Part shown: positions 7,198 through 13,794 of the stretch, piece by piece
How positions within the stretch are numbered: the stretch's first letter is position 1
Layout of the letters: each line of letters opens with the position of its first letter
Source of the DNA: Candidatus Segatella violae
Lineage (GTDB): Bacteria; Bacteroidota; Bacteroidia; Bacteroidales; Bacteroidaceae
Reading direction: 5' to 3'
NCBI GenBank assembly: GCA_002440225.1
Contig: DJSH01000092.1
Location: forward strand, 14,071-29,480
Length of the DNA stretch: 15,410 nt
The notes under the pieces: model-generated
Databases searched by the model: none
The model's input: only the letters and a program-made list of their open reading frames with translations
Told to the model about the DNA's origin: nothing
Made by a program: the position numbers and the translations under genes

Positions 7198-7986
7198 TTA
7201 TCCTAATTTCTTTTTCTTCTTTGGAACAAAGAGGATGCTTGCCTCATAAAGCAACCATATCGGGAGCGATACTAACGTTAGCGTGAAGACATCGCTCGTC
7301 GGGGTGATGATGGCGGCTACAATCAGTATCGCCACGATGGCATGGCGACGGTAATGGCGCATGAAATCCTTGGTGAGGATGCCCATCTTGCCTAGCAGCC
7401 AGCAAACGACAGGCAGCTCGAAGAGGATGCCCATCATCAAACTGAGCATCAGGAGCGTGTCCATGTACGATTCCAGTGTAATCATGTTCGACACCTCCGT
7501 GCTTACCTGGTAAGTGCCGAGGAAGCGGAAGGTGAAGGGGAAGATGAGGAAATAGTTGAGCAACATGCCGAGGATGAACATCACGTAGCCGCCACCCACC
7601 AAGCGATAGGTGTAGCGACGCTCGTTCTCATAAAGGGCGGGAGTGATGAAACGGAGCAAGAGGTAGATAGTGTAAGGGGAAGCGACGATGAGACCGACAT
7701 AGAGCGCCACCTTCATGTGGATAGCGAACTGACCAGCCAAGCCCGTGTTCACCAGGTTGACGGAGAAAGCCTCGATGCCCTCGTTGCCGGGAATCCAACT
7801 GTCCAAACGCTCGAAGAGGCGATAAGTGATGAAGTGGTTGTCCTTCGGGGCGAGAATCACGGAGAATATCTCGTCCTTGAAGAAAAACGCCACAACCCCA
7901 CAAACGACACTTGCGAGGGCTATCTTCCAGATAGTTCCTCGCAACACATCGAGATGCTCCCAAAAGGACATTTGCTCCTCTGCCAT
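7198..7986 (-). CDS. tatC: Sec-independent protein translocase TatC
   Basis: Core membrane subunit of the twin-arginine translocase, which binds Tat signal peptides and exports folded proteins across the inner membrane. It has 262 residues, the usual length, with about six membrane segments. Family landmarks seen: an N-terminal SFWEHLDVLR (like the LxELR region), FITPALYENERR in the second half of the first periplasmic/membrane region, ILFELPVVCWLLGKMGI (the F-E-P motif), and ITPTSDVFTLTLVSLPIWLLYE near the end. The tail is Lys-rich. Its ATG overlaps the tatA stop as TAATG (7984-7988), so the two are translationally coupled. No tatB-like gene is next to it. Two likely Tat substrates lie upstream on the same strand. 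Confidence 0.95.
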   Translation of the reverse strand: MAEEQMSFWEHLDVLRGTIWKIALASVVCGVVAFFFKDEIFSVILAPKDNHFITYRLFERLDSWIPGNEGIEAFSVNLVNTGLAGQFAIHMKVALYVGLIVASPYTIYLLLRFITPALYENERRYTYRLVGGGYVMFILGMLLNYFLIFPFTFRFLGTYQVSTEVSNMITLESYMDTLLMLSLMMGILFELPVVCWLLGKMGILTKDFMRHYRRHAIVAILIVAAIITPTSDVFTLTLVSLPIWLLYEASILFVPKKKKKLG

Positions 7987-8180
7987 TAATCTTTTTTCTC
8001 CTCTTTTTTCTCTGTATTTTCAGAAGTCTTGGATGGTTCAGAACTTTCAATTCCGTTCATTCCGTCCTTGAAACTCTTCACACCTTTGCCCAATCCTTTC
8101 ATCAACTCTGGGATTTTCTTACCTCCGAAGAGGAGCAGAATAACGAGGGCGATGAGTAATATTTCTTGTGTTCCTAACAT
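7986..8180 (-). CDS. tatA: Sec-independent protein translocase TatA/E
   Basis: Small pore-forming Tat subunit of 64 residues. One N-terminal membrane helix (about 5-19, ILLIALVILLLF) is followed by the conserved FGGKKIPEL hinge, an amphipathic helix (MKGLGKGVKSFKDG) and a charged Lys/Glu/Ser-rich tail ending KKEEKKD. The gene is directly before tatC with a TAATG stop-start overlap. A spacer with 7-bp repeats separates it from the gene upstream. With no TatB in view, this protein probably covers both TatA and TatB roles, as in other minimal Tat systems (known from Gram-positives; inferred here). Confidence 0.93.
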   Translation of the reverse strand: MLGTQEILLIALVILLLFGGKKIPELMKGLGKGVKSFKDGMNGIESSEPSKTSENTEKKEEKKD

Positions 8181-8191
8181 ATTCTTATATT

Positions 8192-8215
8192 GTTAAATGT
8201 TAAGTGTTAAATGTT
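8192..8215. repeat. three 7-bp tandem units upstream of tatA
   Basis: On the plus strand three units AAATGTT, AAGTGTT, AAATGTT (8195-8215) are preceded by a partial unit GTT (8192-8194). The units sit 12-35 bp upstream of the tatA start. The middle unit differs from the outer ones by one base, the same layout as at 9235-9255. Confidence 0.7.
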
Positions 8216-8235
8216 ATGTCGAGGCATATACCCCT

Positions 8236-8748
8236 TTATTTTTTGATTAAATACTTGATGAATAGGTAGCCACCAAAGATTTGTAGCAGAATGCCTGGCA
8301 AACCTAAGCGGACATCCTGTATGGCTGCCGTGATGCTGCCCGTGTAAGCCCATTCGGCAAGAGAACCGAAGAGTTGATAGAAGGCTACGACTCCAGCGAT
8401 GGCGAGGAGACTAACCTTGCCTGCTCGTTTGGCGATGAAACCTGCGCCGAGTGCCAACAATACGCTCTTGGTGAGGATGGCTGGCAAGGCGGCCGCCATC
8501 GGCATGCCGAAAAGCTGGTGATTGACGATAGGGGAGGCGATGGCTGTGAGCAACCCCACTCTCCAACCATACTTGAAAGCTCCTATCAAGGTGAAAAAGT
8601 AGATAGGGAGCCAAATCATACCACCCTGTGGGATGGTATGGAAAAGCTGGGGCAATGCCACGTTGCCTATCACGAAGGCTACAGCCAAGAGATAGGTCTT
8701 GGTCTCATTGTAGCCGTATTGATATAATCTTACGGATGATTCTGTCAT
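8236..8748 (-). CDS. ECF-transporter S component-like membrane protein
   Basis: A 170-residue, strongly hydrophobic protein with about five to six membrane segments (near 18-36, 43-64, 68-80, 84-105, 111-130, 146-167). The size, and the motif run GWRVGLLTAIASPIVNHQLFGMPMA in the middle, resemble substrate-binding S components of energy-coupling-factor transporters, which bring in vitamins or metals with shared A, A' and T subunits. None of those subunits is in this window, so it would have to use ones encoded elsewhere, as group II S components do. The substrate cannot be told from sequence. It starts 33 bp after the DUF1893 stop and ends 55 bp before tatA, so it is probably in the same operon. 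Confidence 0.75.
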   Translation of the reverse strand: MTESSVRLYQYGYNETKTYLLAVAFVIGNVALPQLFHTIPQGGMIWLPIYFFTLIGAFKYGWRVGLLTAIASPIVNHQLFGMPMAAALPAILTKSVLLALGAGFIAKRAGKVSLLAIAGVVAFYQLFGSLAEWAYTGSITAAIQDVRLGLPGILLQIFGGYLFIKYLIKK

Positions 8749-8781
8749 AATCTTCTTTTTCTTTTTAAAACGATTTCTCTT

Positions 8782-9216
8782 TTATTTTATTGCTTTCAAT
8801 TCTGTAAGCTTTGCCTTGATTTTCTCCAAGCATTCCGCAGGAGTCGCAGCCTCCTTGCAAGCCCATTCCATCGGGCACCAACCCGTCTGGGTGCGATTGA
8901 TGATGTATTCCACCTTATTATCATAAGTTACATCTGTCTCTTTTGCAGCCGATGTAAAGAGTTGCAGGGCTGGCTCGCTGATGGTATCGGCATGGATAGC
9001 CTTGATGCCGCCCAATATCATGAGGGCAGCGGCTGCCTTGCCCACCACCTTGTCGGCAAGCATCGCTCCTTTGAGTATATCGGGAGAGGTGTTGAGCAAT
9101 CGTATCAAGTCGCTGATGCCACGACCGTCAAAGCAGAAAATCTCATCGCTTGCGGTCTTCACAACGAGCGAATGCCCCTTCTCTCCTTCGTGCAGTATTT
9201 TCTTGATCTCTTCCAT
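8782..9216 (-). CDS. DUF1893 family protein
   Basis: A 144-residue soluble protein that I recognise as DUF1893. The N-terminal part, with SLVVKTASDEIFCFDGRGISDLI (split SLVVKTASD/EIFCFDGRG), and the ADKVVGKAAAALMILGG helix region (about 54-70) are the family's hallmarks. As I recall, the Thermotoga TM1506 structure of this family shows a cytidine-deaminase-like fold, but no reaction is established. Three Cys near the C-terminus (about 114, 120, 129) could matter for redox or metal binding; this is a guess. It lies between the aldo/keto reductase and the ECF-like gene with short gaps, suggesting one operon. The spacer before its start holds 7-bp repeats, and AGGA lies close before the ATG. Confidence 0.8.
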   Translation of the reverse strand: MEEIKKILHEGEKGHSLVVKTASDEIFCFDGRGISDLIRLLNTSPDILKGAMLADKVVGKAAAALMILGGIKAIHADTISEPALQLFTSAAKETDVTYDNKVEYIINRTQTGWCPMEWACKEAATPAECLEKIKAKLTELKAIK

Positions 9217-9234
9217 ATTCCTATATGCAAAAAA

Positions 9235-9255
9235 CTCCTAACTTCTAACTCCTAA
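9235..9255. repeat. three 7-bp tandem units upstream of DUF1893 gene
   Basis: On the plus strand the units are CTCCTAA, CTTCTAA, CTCCTAA, with partial units on both sides. Read on the coding strand they give AGTTAGG-type heptamers 19-39 bp before the start codon. The single-base change in the middle unit parallels 8195-8215. Confidence 0.7.
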
Positions 9256-9260
9256 CTAAA

Positions 9261-10679
9261 TTATAGTTTGTCGCTATTCATCTTCAGTTCTTCCACGAAC
9301 ATGTCAATCTTTTCCAACTCATCTGGAATCTGGATTTGTTGAGGACAGTGAGGAATGCAAGCCCCACACTTTACGCAATGGTTAGCTTGTCGGAGTTTCG
9401 GCACGCTTCGGTCATAACCGATGAGGAAGGCACGGCGGGCACGGCGATAGTCTGGGTCTTGCTCCCCCTTGTTTGGCATGTTGCTTTCCTTGATGCACTT
9501 GTTGTAGTGCGAGAAGATGGCAGGGATGTTGAGGCCGTAAGGGCAAGGCATACAGTAGTTGCACTCATTGCAGGGGATAGTGTTGAGATTGTAGATGTCC
9601 TTGGCTATCTCCATGAGGAAGGCATTCTCCTCCTTGCTGATAGGCTTCAGTGGAGAGTAAGTACAGAGATTCTCCTTCAGGTTCTCCATATAACTCATGC
9701 CGCTCAATACGCAGAGTACGTCATCTGGGGTTCCGGCGAAACGGAAAGCCCAACTTGCCACGCTCTTCTCTGGTTCACGGGTCTTCATCTTCGCGATGAT
9801 GGCATCTGGCACATTCGCCAAGCGACCACCCAACAACGGTTCCATGATGATGGCTGGGATGCCTCGTTTCTTCAATTCATTGTAGAGATAGACGGCATCG
9901 GTGTTTGCCTCATTGATTTCGTTGGCATAATTCCAGTCGAGATAGTTTAGTTCTATCTGAACGAAATCCCAGTGATATTTCCCCTCGTCGTGCCATTTCA
10001 GGGCAAGGTCGAAGACTTTTACATCTCCGTGGTAAGAGAATCCGAGGTTGCGTATACGTCCTTTCTTCTTTTGTTCCACAAGCCAGTCGAGAATGCCGTT
10101 GTCGATGTACCTGCCATAGAAATCTTTCATACCATCATTGCCTGTGCCGATGGCATGGAGCAGGAGATAATCCACATAGTCGGTTTGCAGATACTTCAAG
10201 GAGTTCTCAAACATCTCCTTTGAGGCTGCGGTGGTCCAAGTGGCAGGGTCGAAGTTGGATAGCTTGGTGGCTACGTAATACTCCGAGCGCTTGTGACGAT
10301 GGAGGGCGATGCCAGTGGCTTGTTCCGACTTGCCTTGGCAATAGGCAGGAGAGGTGTCGAAGTAGTTGACGCCATGCTCCAAGGCATAATCCACCTGTTT
10401 GTTGATCATCTCTTGGTCGAGTTCGGCATCAGGGTTCTCACGACCTGTACCGCCACCCTTTACCGGGAGGCGCATCATGCCGTAGCCCAAGATGCTGACC
10501 TTATCTTTTGTGTTGGGGTTGATGCGATACGTCATCTTGCCCACAGGAGGTTCCTGATAGTTGCCTTCCGCCTTCACCTCGCTGTTCTTGCTCTTGCAGG
10601 CAGAGAGGAGGGCGGAACTGGCGATGGCACCAGCGCCCAGGCTCTTGAGGAAGTCTCGTCTATTGAGTTCTTTTCTCAT
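9261..10679 (-). CDS. Tat-type aldo/keto reductase lipoprotein with two 4Fe-4S clusters
   Basis: A 472-residue NAD(P)H-dependent aldo/keto reductase fused to a ferredoxin tail. The N-terminus has a twin-arginine signal (NRRDFLKSLGAG, residues 6-17) ending in a lipobox LLSAC with Cys28, so it is predicted to be exported folded and lipid-anchored. The TIM-barrel part keeps the catalytic tetrad: Asp108 (FDTS), Tyr113, Lys139 (ATKL) and His175 (LLLHAI). The tail carries CNECNYCMPC (Cys370, 373, 376, 379) and CVKCGACIPHCP (Cys435, 438, 441, 445), two 4Fe-4S sites for electron transfer. The natural substrate and partner are unknown. The Fe-S membrane protein encoded just upstream is an obvious candidate electron donor (inference). 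The gene sits about 290 bp after that one, separated by a fold-back element. Confidence 0.92.
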   Translation of the reverse strand: MRKELNRRDFLKSLGAGAIASSALLSACKSKNSEVKAEGNYQEPPVGKMTYRINPNTKDKVSILGYGMMRLPVKGGGTGRENPDAELDQEMINKQVDYALEHGVNYFDTSPAYCQGKSEQATGIALHRHKRSEYYVATKLSNFDPATWTTAASKEMFENSLKYLQTDYVDYLLLHAIGTGNDGMKDFYGRYIDNGILDWLVEQKKKGRIRNLGFSYHGDVKVFDLALKWHDEGKYHWDFVQIELNYLDWNYANEINEANTDAVYLYNELKKRGIPAIIMEPLLGGRLANVPDAIIAKMKTREPEKSVASWAFRFAGTPDDVLCVLSGMSYMENLKENLCTYSPLKPISKEENAFLMEIAKDIYNLNTIPCNECNYCMPCPYGLNIPAIFSHYNKCIKESNMPNKGEQDPDYRRARRAFLIGYDRSVPKLRQANHCVKCGACIPHCPQQIQIPDELEKIDMFVEELKMNSDKL

Positions 10680-10972
10680 ATTTATGTTCTTATCTAGATA
10701 TTGTTGCTATTTATTTTTGTCAAGAATTAGAGAATTAGAGAATTTTTATGGTCGCATGAATACTAGAATTGGTGAGAATTACAAGAGAAGGCTCTGCCTT
10801 CAAGCAACCTTGTCGTCCTTTAGAATATATCTTTCGGAGTTTATTTATGAGTTTCTTTCACAATCCGCTAGGCTGTTCGGCTAGTCCGAACTTCTTGAAA
10901 TTCTCATTATATTCAAGTCAAGCTGTCATGCAAGAATTCTCAAACTCTCTAATTCTTGATAAAATAAAAAAA
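10680..10972. other. intergenic spacer between Fe-S protein and aldo/keto reductase genes
   Basis: 293 bp with no gene on either strand that looks real. It is almost entirely filled by the fold-back element at 10720-10959. No TAnnTTTG box was found before the reductase start. Confidence 0.6.
10720..10959. repeat. 240-bp fold-back (MITE-like or structured RNA) element
   Basis: The outer arms 10720-10746 and 10933-10959 are inverted repeats matching at 24 of 27 positions (starting TCAAGAATTAGAGA). Nested inside, 10770-10785 and 10894-10909 are also inverted repeats (13 of 16, core TGAGAATT). Between them GCATGA (10754) faces TCATGC (10926) at a slightly shifted spacing. The loop holds two short perfect hairpins: GAAGGC-TCT-GCCTTC (10787-10801) and GTTCGG-CTAGT-CCGAAC (10875-10891). 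The left arm itself repeats AATTAGAG. No clear target duplication was found. Confidence 0.65.
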
Positions 10973-12505
10973 TTATATATACTTATGTACTTCGTGCCCC
11001 TCTACGTGGATGGCACTGAATGGTTTCGCAGGACAGAGATTCTCGCACGCTCCGCAACCGATGCAACGGCTCAGGTTGACGGCAGGGAACTTTGGAGAAG
11101 TCTCGTCGTTCGGGTCTGTCGGAATCATCATGATGGCACCCGAAGGACAGTGACGGGCACAGTTGCCACATTCCACCCCATCGGTAAAGACGATGCAATT
11201 CTTCTTCGACCATACCGCATGACCTATCTGAATGCTCGACTTGTCTTCCTTCTTGATAGGTTTGATGGCACCGGCAGGACAAACCTCGCTGCAACGGTGG
11301 CACTCTGGTCGGCAATAGCCTCGCTCATACGACATCGTAGGCTGCATCAAGTGCATCAGGTCGGTGCTAGGGCGGAGCACGTCGTTAGGACACTGCGATA
11401 CACAGAGTTGGCAAGCCGTGCAATGTTGCGCCATGTTCTGGGCTGACAGTGAACCTGGAGGTGTGATAGGCGTATGACGTTTGAAAGGTTCCTTCTGGGT
11501 GACAGCGGCAAGACCGCCATCCACCTTCTTCTTCTCCTGCGCCAATGCGGCGGTAGAAACTGCGGCAGCAGTAGCTAAAAGGAAGTTTCTGCGGGAAGAG
11601 TCAACCTTTTTGTTTTCATTCATTGATGAACAATCTTTATCAGTTTGAGGGGATTTGCAATCCCCATTCCCCTTCTTTGTCAATTTTCCAAAGCTCAACG
11701 CTCCCTTATGGCAGTTGTCGAGACAATCTCCACAGACCACGCATCTCGAATAATCTATCTTATGATTCTTGAAGTCGATGCAAGAAGCCTTGCATCCCTT
11801 GGCGCAGAGACCGCAACCGATGCACTTGTCTTCGTCGATATGAACCTTGAATAATGAGAAGCGAGCGAAGAAACTCAGCACGGTGCCCACAGGACAGATG
11901 GTGTTGCAGTAGGTTCTGCCATTTCTCCAAGCCAAGATGATCAGCACGATGAAAGTAACCAAGGCAATGATGAAGGTAGGCAGACTCCTAATCCATACCT
12001 CTCGGCTATAGAAAGCATAGCTGTCCATGCGCTCGGCGGCGAAAGCCAAGGCGTTGTTGCCCAAGAGATAAATAGGTTGGAAGAGATTCTGTGCGATGCG
12101 CCCATAACTGCTATAAGGAGCCAACAAGGCGGCAAGTGAGCCAACACCAGCCACCAAAGCCACGATGAAAACCACGAGCACGCCATATCTCAGCCAACTC
12201 TTGGCTGGCGAATAGCTGAAGCGACGGTGTTTGCGCTTCTTGTTTCTCAATCCACTGAACCATGAGATGGCATCCTGCATCACGCCCAGCGGACAGATGA
12301 TGGAGCAGTAGATGCGCCCAAGCAACAGGGTGACGACAATCCAAGCGATGACCGCCCCGACATGGAGTGCCAGCACGGCAGGCAAGAACTGAATGGTAGC
12401 CATCCAGGAGAGCCAAGCGTGCAGCGTCCCCGTAAAGTCGAGGAAGAGCAGTGTGATCAACCCGAAGAACAGGATGGCGAGCGTTAATCTTATCTTTCTA
12501 AGCAT
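10973..12505 (-). CDS. polytopic 4Fe-4S protein, NapH-NapG-like fusion with internal Tat motif
   Basis: A 510-residue electron-transfer protein. Residues 1-220 hold about five membrane segments with two NapH-type motifs, YCSIICPLGVMQ (Cys67, Cys71) and YCNTICPVGTVL (Cys200, Cys204). Two 4Fe-4S motifs follow (Cys228/231/234/238 and Cys255/258/261/265). After a linker (about 276-300) comes a twin-arginine motif SSRRNFLLATAAAV (303-316) and a NapG/MauM-like ferredoxin part with four more Cys clusters (near 362-372, 398-409, 437-453, 481-491). By family knowledge, NapH passes quinol electrons to periplasmic NapG. Here both halves seem joined, so membrane insertion followed by Tat export of the second half would be needed. 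Part of the linker is encoded by the 26-bp repeat. An internal ATG (Met295) directly before the Tat motif could be an old or still used separate start. Confidence 0.9.
   Translation of the reverse strand: MLRKIRLTLAILFFGLITLLFLDFTGTLHAWLSWMATIQFLPAVLALHVGAVIAWIVVTLLLGRIYCSIICPLGVMQDAISWFSGLRNKKRKHRRFSYSPAKSWLRYGVLVVFIVALVAGVGSLAALLAPYSSYGRIAQNLFQPIYLLGNNALAFAAERMDSYAFYSREVWIRSLPTFIIALVTFIVLIILAWRNGRTYCNTICPVGTVLSFFARFSLFKVHIDEDKCIGCGLCAKGCKASCIDFKNHKIDYSRCVVCGDCLDNCHKGALSFGKLTKKGNGDCKSPQTDKDCSSMNENKKVDSSRRNFLLATAAAVSTAALAQEKKKVDGGLAAVTQKEPFKRHTPITPPGSLSAQNMAQHCTACQLCVSQCPNDVLRPSTDLMHLMQPTMSYERGYCRPECHRCSEVCPAGAIKPIKKEDKSSIQIGHAVWSKKNCIVFTDGVECGNCARHCPSGAIMMIPTDPNDETSPKFPAVNLSRCIGCGACENLCPAKPFSAIHVEGHEVHKYI
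11640..11665. repeat. 26-bp dispersed palindromic repeat, copy 2 (inside Fe-S protein gene)
   Basis: Identical over 26 bp to 6848-6873, with core GGGGATT-TGC-AATCCCC. It encodes GDCKSPQT (residues 281-288) in the linker between the NapH-like and NapG-like halves, in the same reading frame as copy 1. Confidence 0.85.
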
Positions 12506-12569
12506 AATCTTGTATAAAGCTATTCTATTTTTTAATCGTTATAATTCGATAATGTTTATTGTTCGGTTG

Positions 12570-12577
12570 CAAAATTA
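12570..12577 (-). promoter_or_regulatory. -7 box of Fe-S protein/Tat operon promoter
   Basis: On the minus strand TAATTTTG fits TAnnTTTG, giving a leader of roughly 60 bases before the ATG at 12505. The upstream DNA is AT-rich with no clear -33 TTTG. Confidence 0.5.
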
Positions 12578-12661
12578 TATTTTTTTCTTGAAATAAGCCT
12601 TATAAATGTTACGGAAAAAAGTATAAAAAATACAGAAGGAAACATTTTCTATTAAGTAAAA

Positions 12662-12750
12662 GTTCCGTTCCGTGTCACAGAATGGCCGTTCCGAGACACG
12701 GAATGTACGTTCCGAGACACGGAATGTACGTTCCATGACACGGAACGGAA
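12662..12750. repeat. 21-bp palindrome array, four units, with 15-bp inverted ends
   Basis: Four units of exactly 21 bp start at 12667, 12688, 12709 and 12730. Units 2 and 3 are identical. Each carries the dyad TTCCG-N5-CGGAA or a close variant. The array ends form a perfect 15-bp inverted repeat (TTCCGTTCCGTGTCA at 12663-12677 against 12736-12750). Two near-identical direct repeats beginning TTTTCTATTAA flank it (12645-12666 and 12751-12773). There are no spacers, so it is not CRISPR. Confidence 0.8.
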
Positions 12751-12818
12751 TTTTCTATTAATAAAAAAGTTCTTTCTCTTAACTTTGAGAAAAATCTCCC
12801 CTTAACAAGCAGAATAAA

Positions 12819-13772
12819 TCATTTGTTCCACAACCGATAGTCCTGCACTTCATTGCCGCTATCCTCTATGGAATCGCCATTGGCATTCTCGATAGAGCCA
12901 TTGCCTTTCACCATTTGTTGACGATGATAATAGGTGAAGGCTATCACGAAGACCAGCAGGGCTGCTATAAGAGCGAGGATGATACTTGCCTTCTTTTCTT
13001 TGGAGGCATGGACAGGCAGATTCCTTATCTCTTGAATACTCTTGGGACGAGTATTGATGTCACGATTGGCGCAGCATTCTGCCAATTTCTCCAACAAGTG
13101 ATCATGGGTAGCCTCAGCCATGTCGGCTATCACCTTGCCCAATGAATAGATGTCGGCTTGCGGGTCAGACTTAGCTCCTGGTAATAGCTGCTCGGGAGCT
13201 ATATAGCCCGTAGTGCCAGCTGGTAATTTGAGGATGGTGAAGGAGTCGCTGTCGGAAAGTCCAAAGTCGATGAGTTTTACGTTCTGTCCATTGTGGGTCA
13301 CCATAATGTTGGAAGGTTTCAAGTCACGATGTATCATCTGCTTATTGTGCATATACTCCAACGCATCCATCAACTGTTCTGTGATTTTACATGCCAACCC
13401 AGCAGTGAGCATCTGTTTATCAAGGAGAGCTTGCAAGGTATCGCCATCTATATATTCCATCACGATAGTAGTGCCAAGATTGGGAATTTCTTCCAAACCG
13501 ATAGTACGGCAGATGTTTGGATGTTCCAATTGCAATCCTATCTCAAACTCCTTGGCCAATGCCTGGCGATAAATTGGCGTGTAGAGAAAATCCGTCTTGA
13601 GACACTTCAACATATACCGCTTACCATACCGGGTAGCCGTAAAGAGACGGGTATGACCCGACAGCGAGACATAGCACTGACTGAGATTGCCAAACTCATT
13701 CTCTACAGGCATGGGATTGTCCGTTGTCATCTCTTGTGTAATGTCTTCAGTATAACCAGATGTTGATTTCAT
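12819..13772 (-). CDS. membrane-anchored Ser/Thr protein kinase (Hanks type)
   Basis: A 317-residue eukaryotic-like kinase. Seen: a weak glycine-rich loop (LSGHTRLFTATRYG, about 37-50), catalytic Lys56 (YMLKCLK), the alpha-C Glu near 75, HRDLKPSN (148-155) with Asp150 and Asn155, DFG at 169-171, and GYIAPEQL (189-196). A single membrane helix (about 262-281) follows, then a short external tail of about 36 residues. The kinase domain is therefore cytoplasmic and the tail periplasmic; there are no PASTA repeats. The gene follows the regulatory gene by 22 bp and the LRR gene before that, in one likely operon. The kinase may phosphorylate the neighbouring protein or sense cell-surface state; both are inference. 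All catalytic residues are present, so it should be active. Confidence 0.93.
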   Translation of the reverse strand: MKSTSGYTEDITQEMTTDNPMPVENEFGNLSQCYVSLSGHTRLFTATRYGKRYMLKCLKTDFLYTPIYRQALAKEFEIGLQLEHPNICRTIGLEEIPNLGTTIVMEYIDGDTLQALLDKQMLTAGLACKITEQLMDALEYMHNKQMIHRDLKPSNIMVTHNGQNVKLIDFGLSDSDSFTILKLPAGTTGYIAPEQLLPGAKSDPQADIYSLGKVIADMAEATHDHLLEKLAECCANRDINTRPKSIQEIRNLPVHASKEKKASIILALIAALLVFVIAFTYYHRQQMVKGNGSIENANGDSIEDSGNEVQDYRLWNK

Positions 13773-13794
13773 AGTTGTCTTTGATTTATCCTAA

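Larger units (their letters stand above)
12506..12818. other. intergenic region between kinase gene end and Fe-S operon start
   Basis: 313 bp with no gene. It contains the probable promoter of the Fe-S operon (12570-12577) and the 21-bp palindrome array (12662-12750), which is flanked by near-identical AT-rich direct repeats. No classical terminator was found after the kinase gene; the array may do that job. Confidence 0.6.

Noticed and set aside
10769..11446. Plus-strand frame of 225 codons across the fold-back element and Fe-S gene
   Set aside because: It lies mostly antisense to a gene with many clear Cys motifs and has no recognisable domains.
12662..12750. CRISPR array
   Set aside because: Units follow each other directly with no unique spacers, the unit is only 21 bp and no cas genes are near. 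The same applies to 1276-1407.
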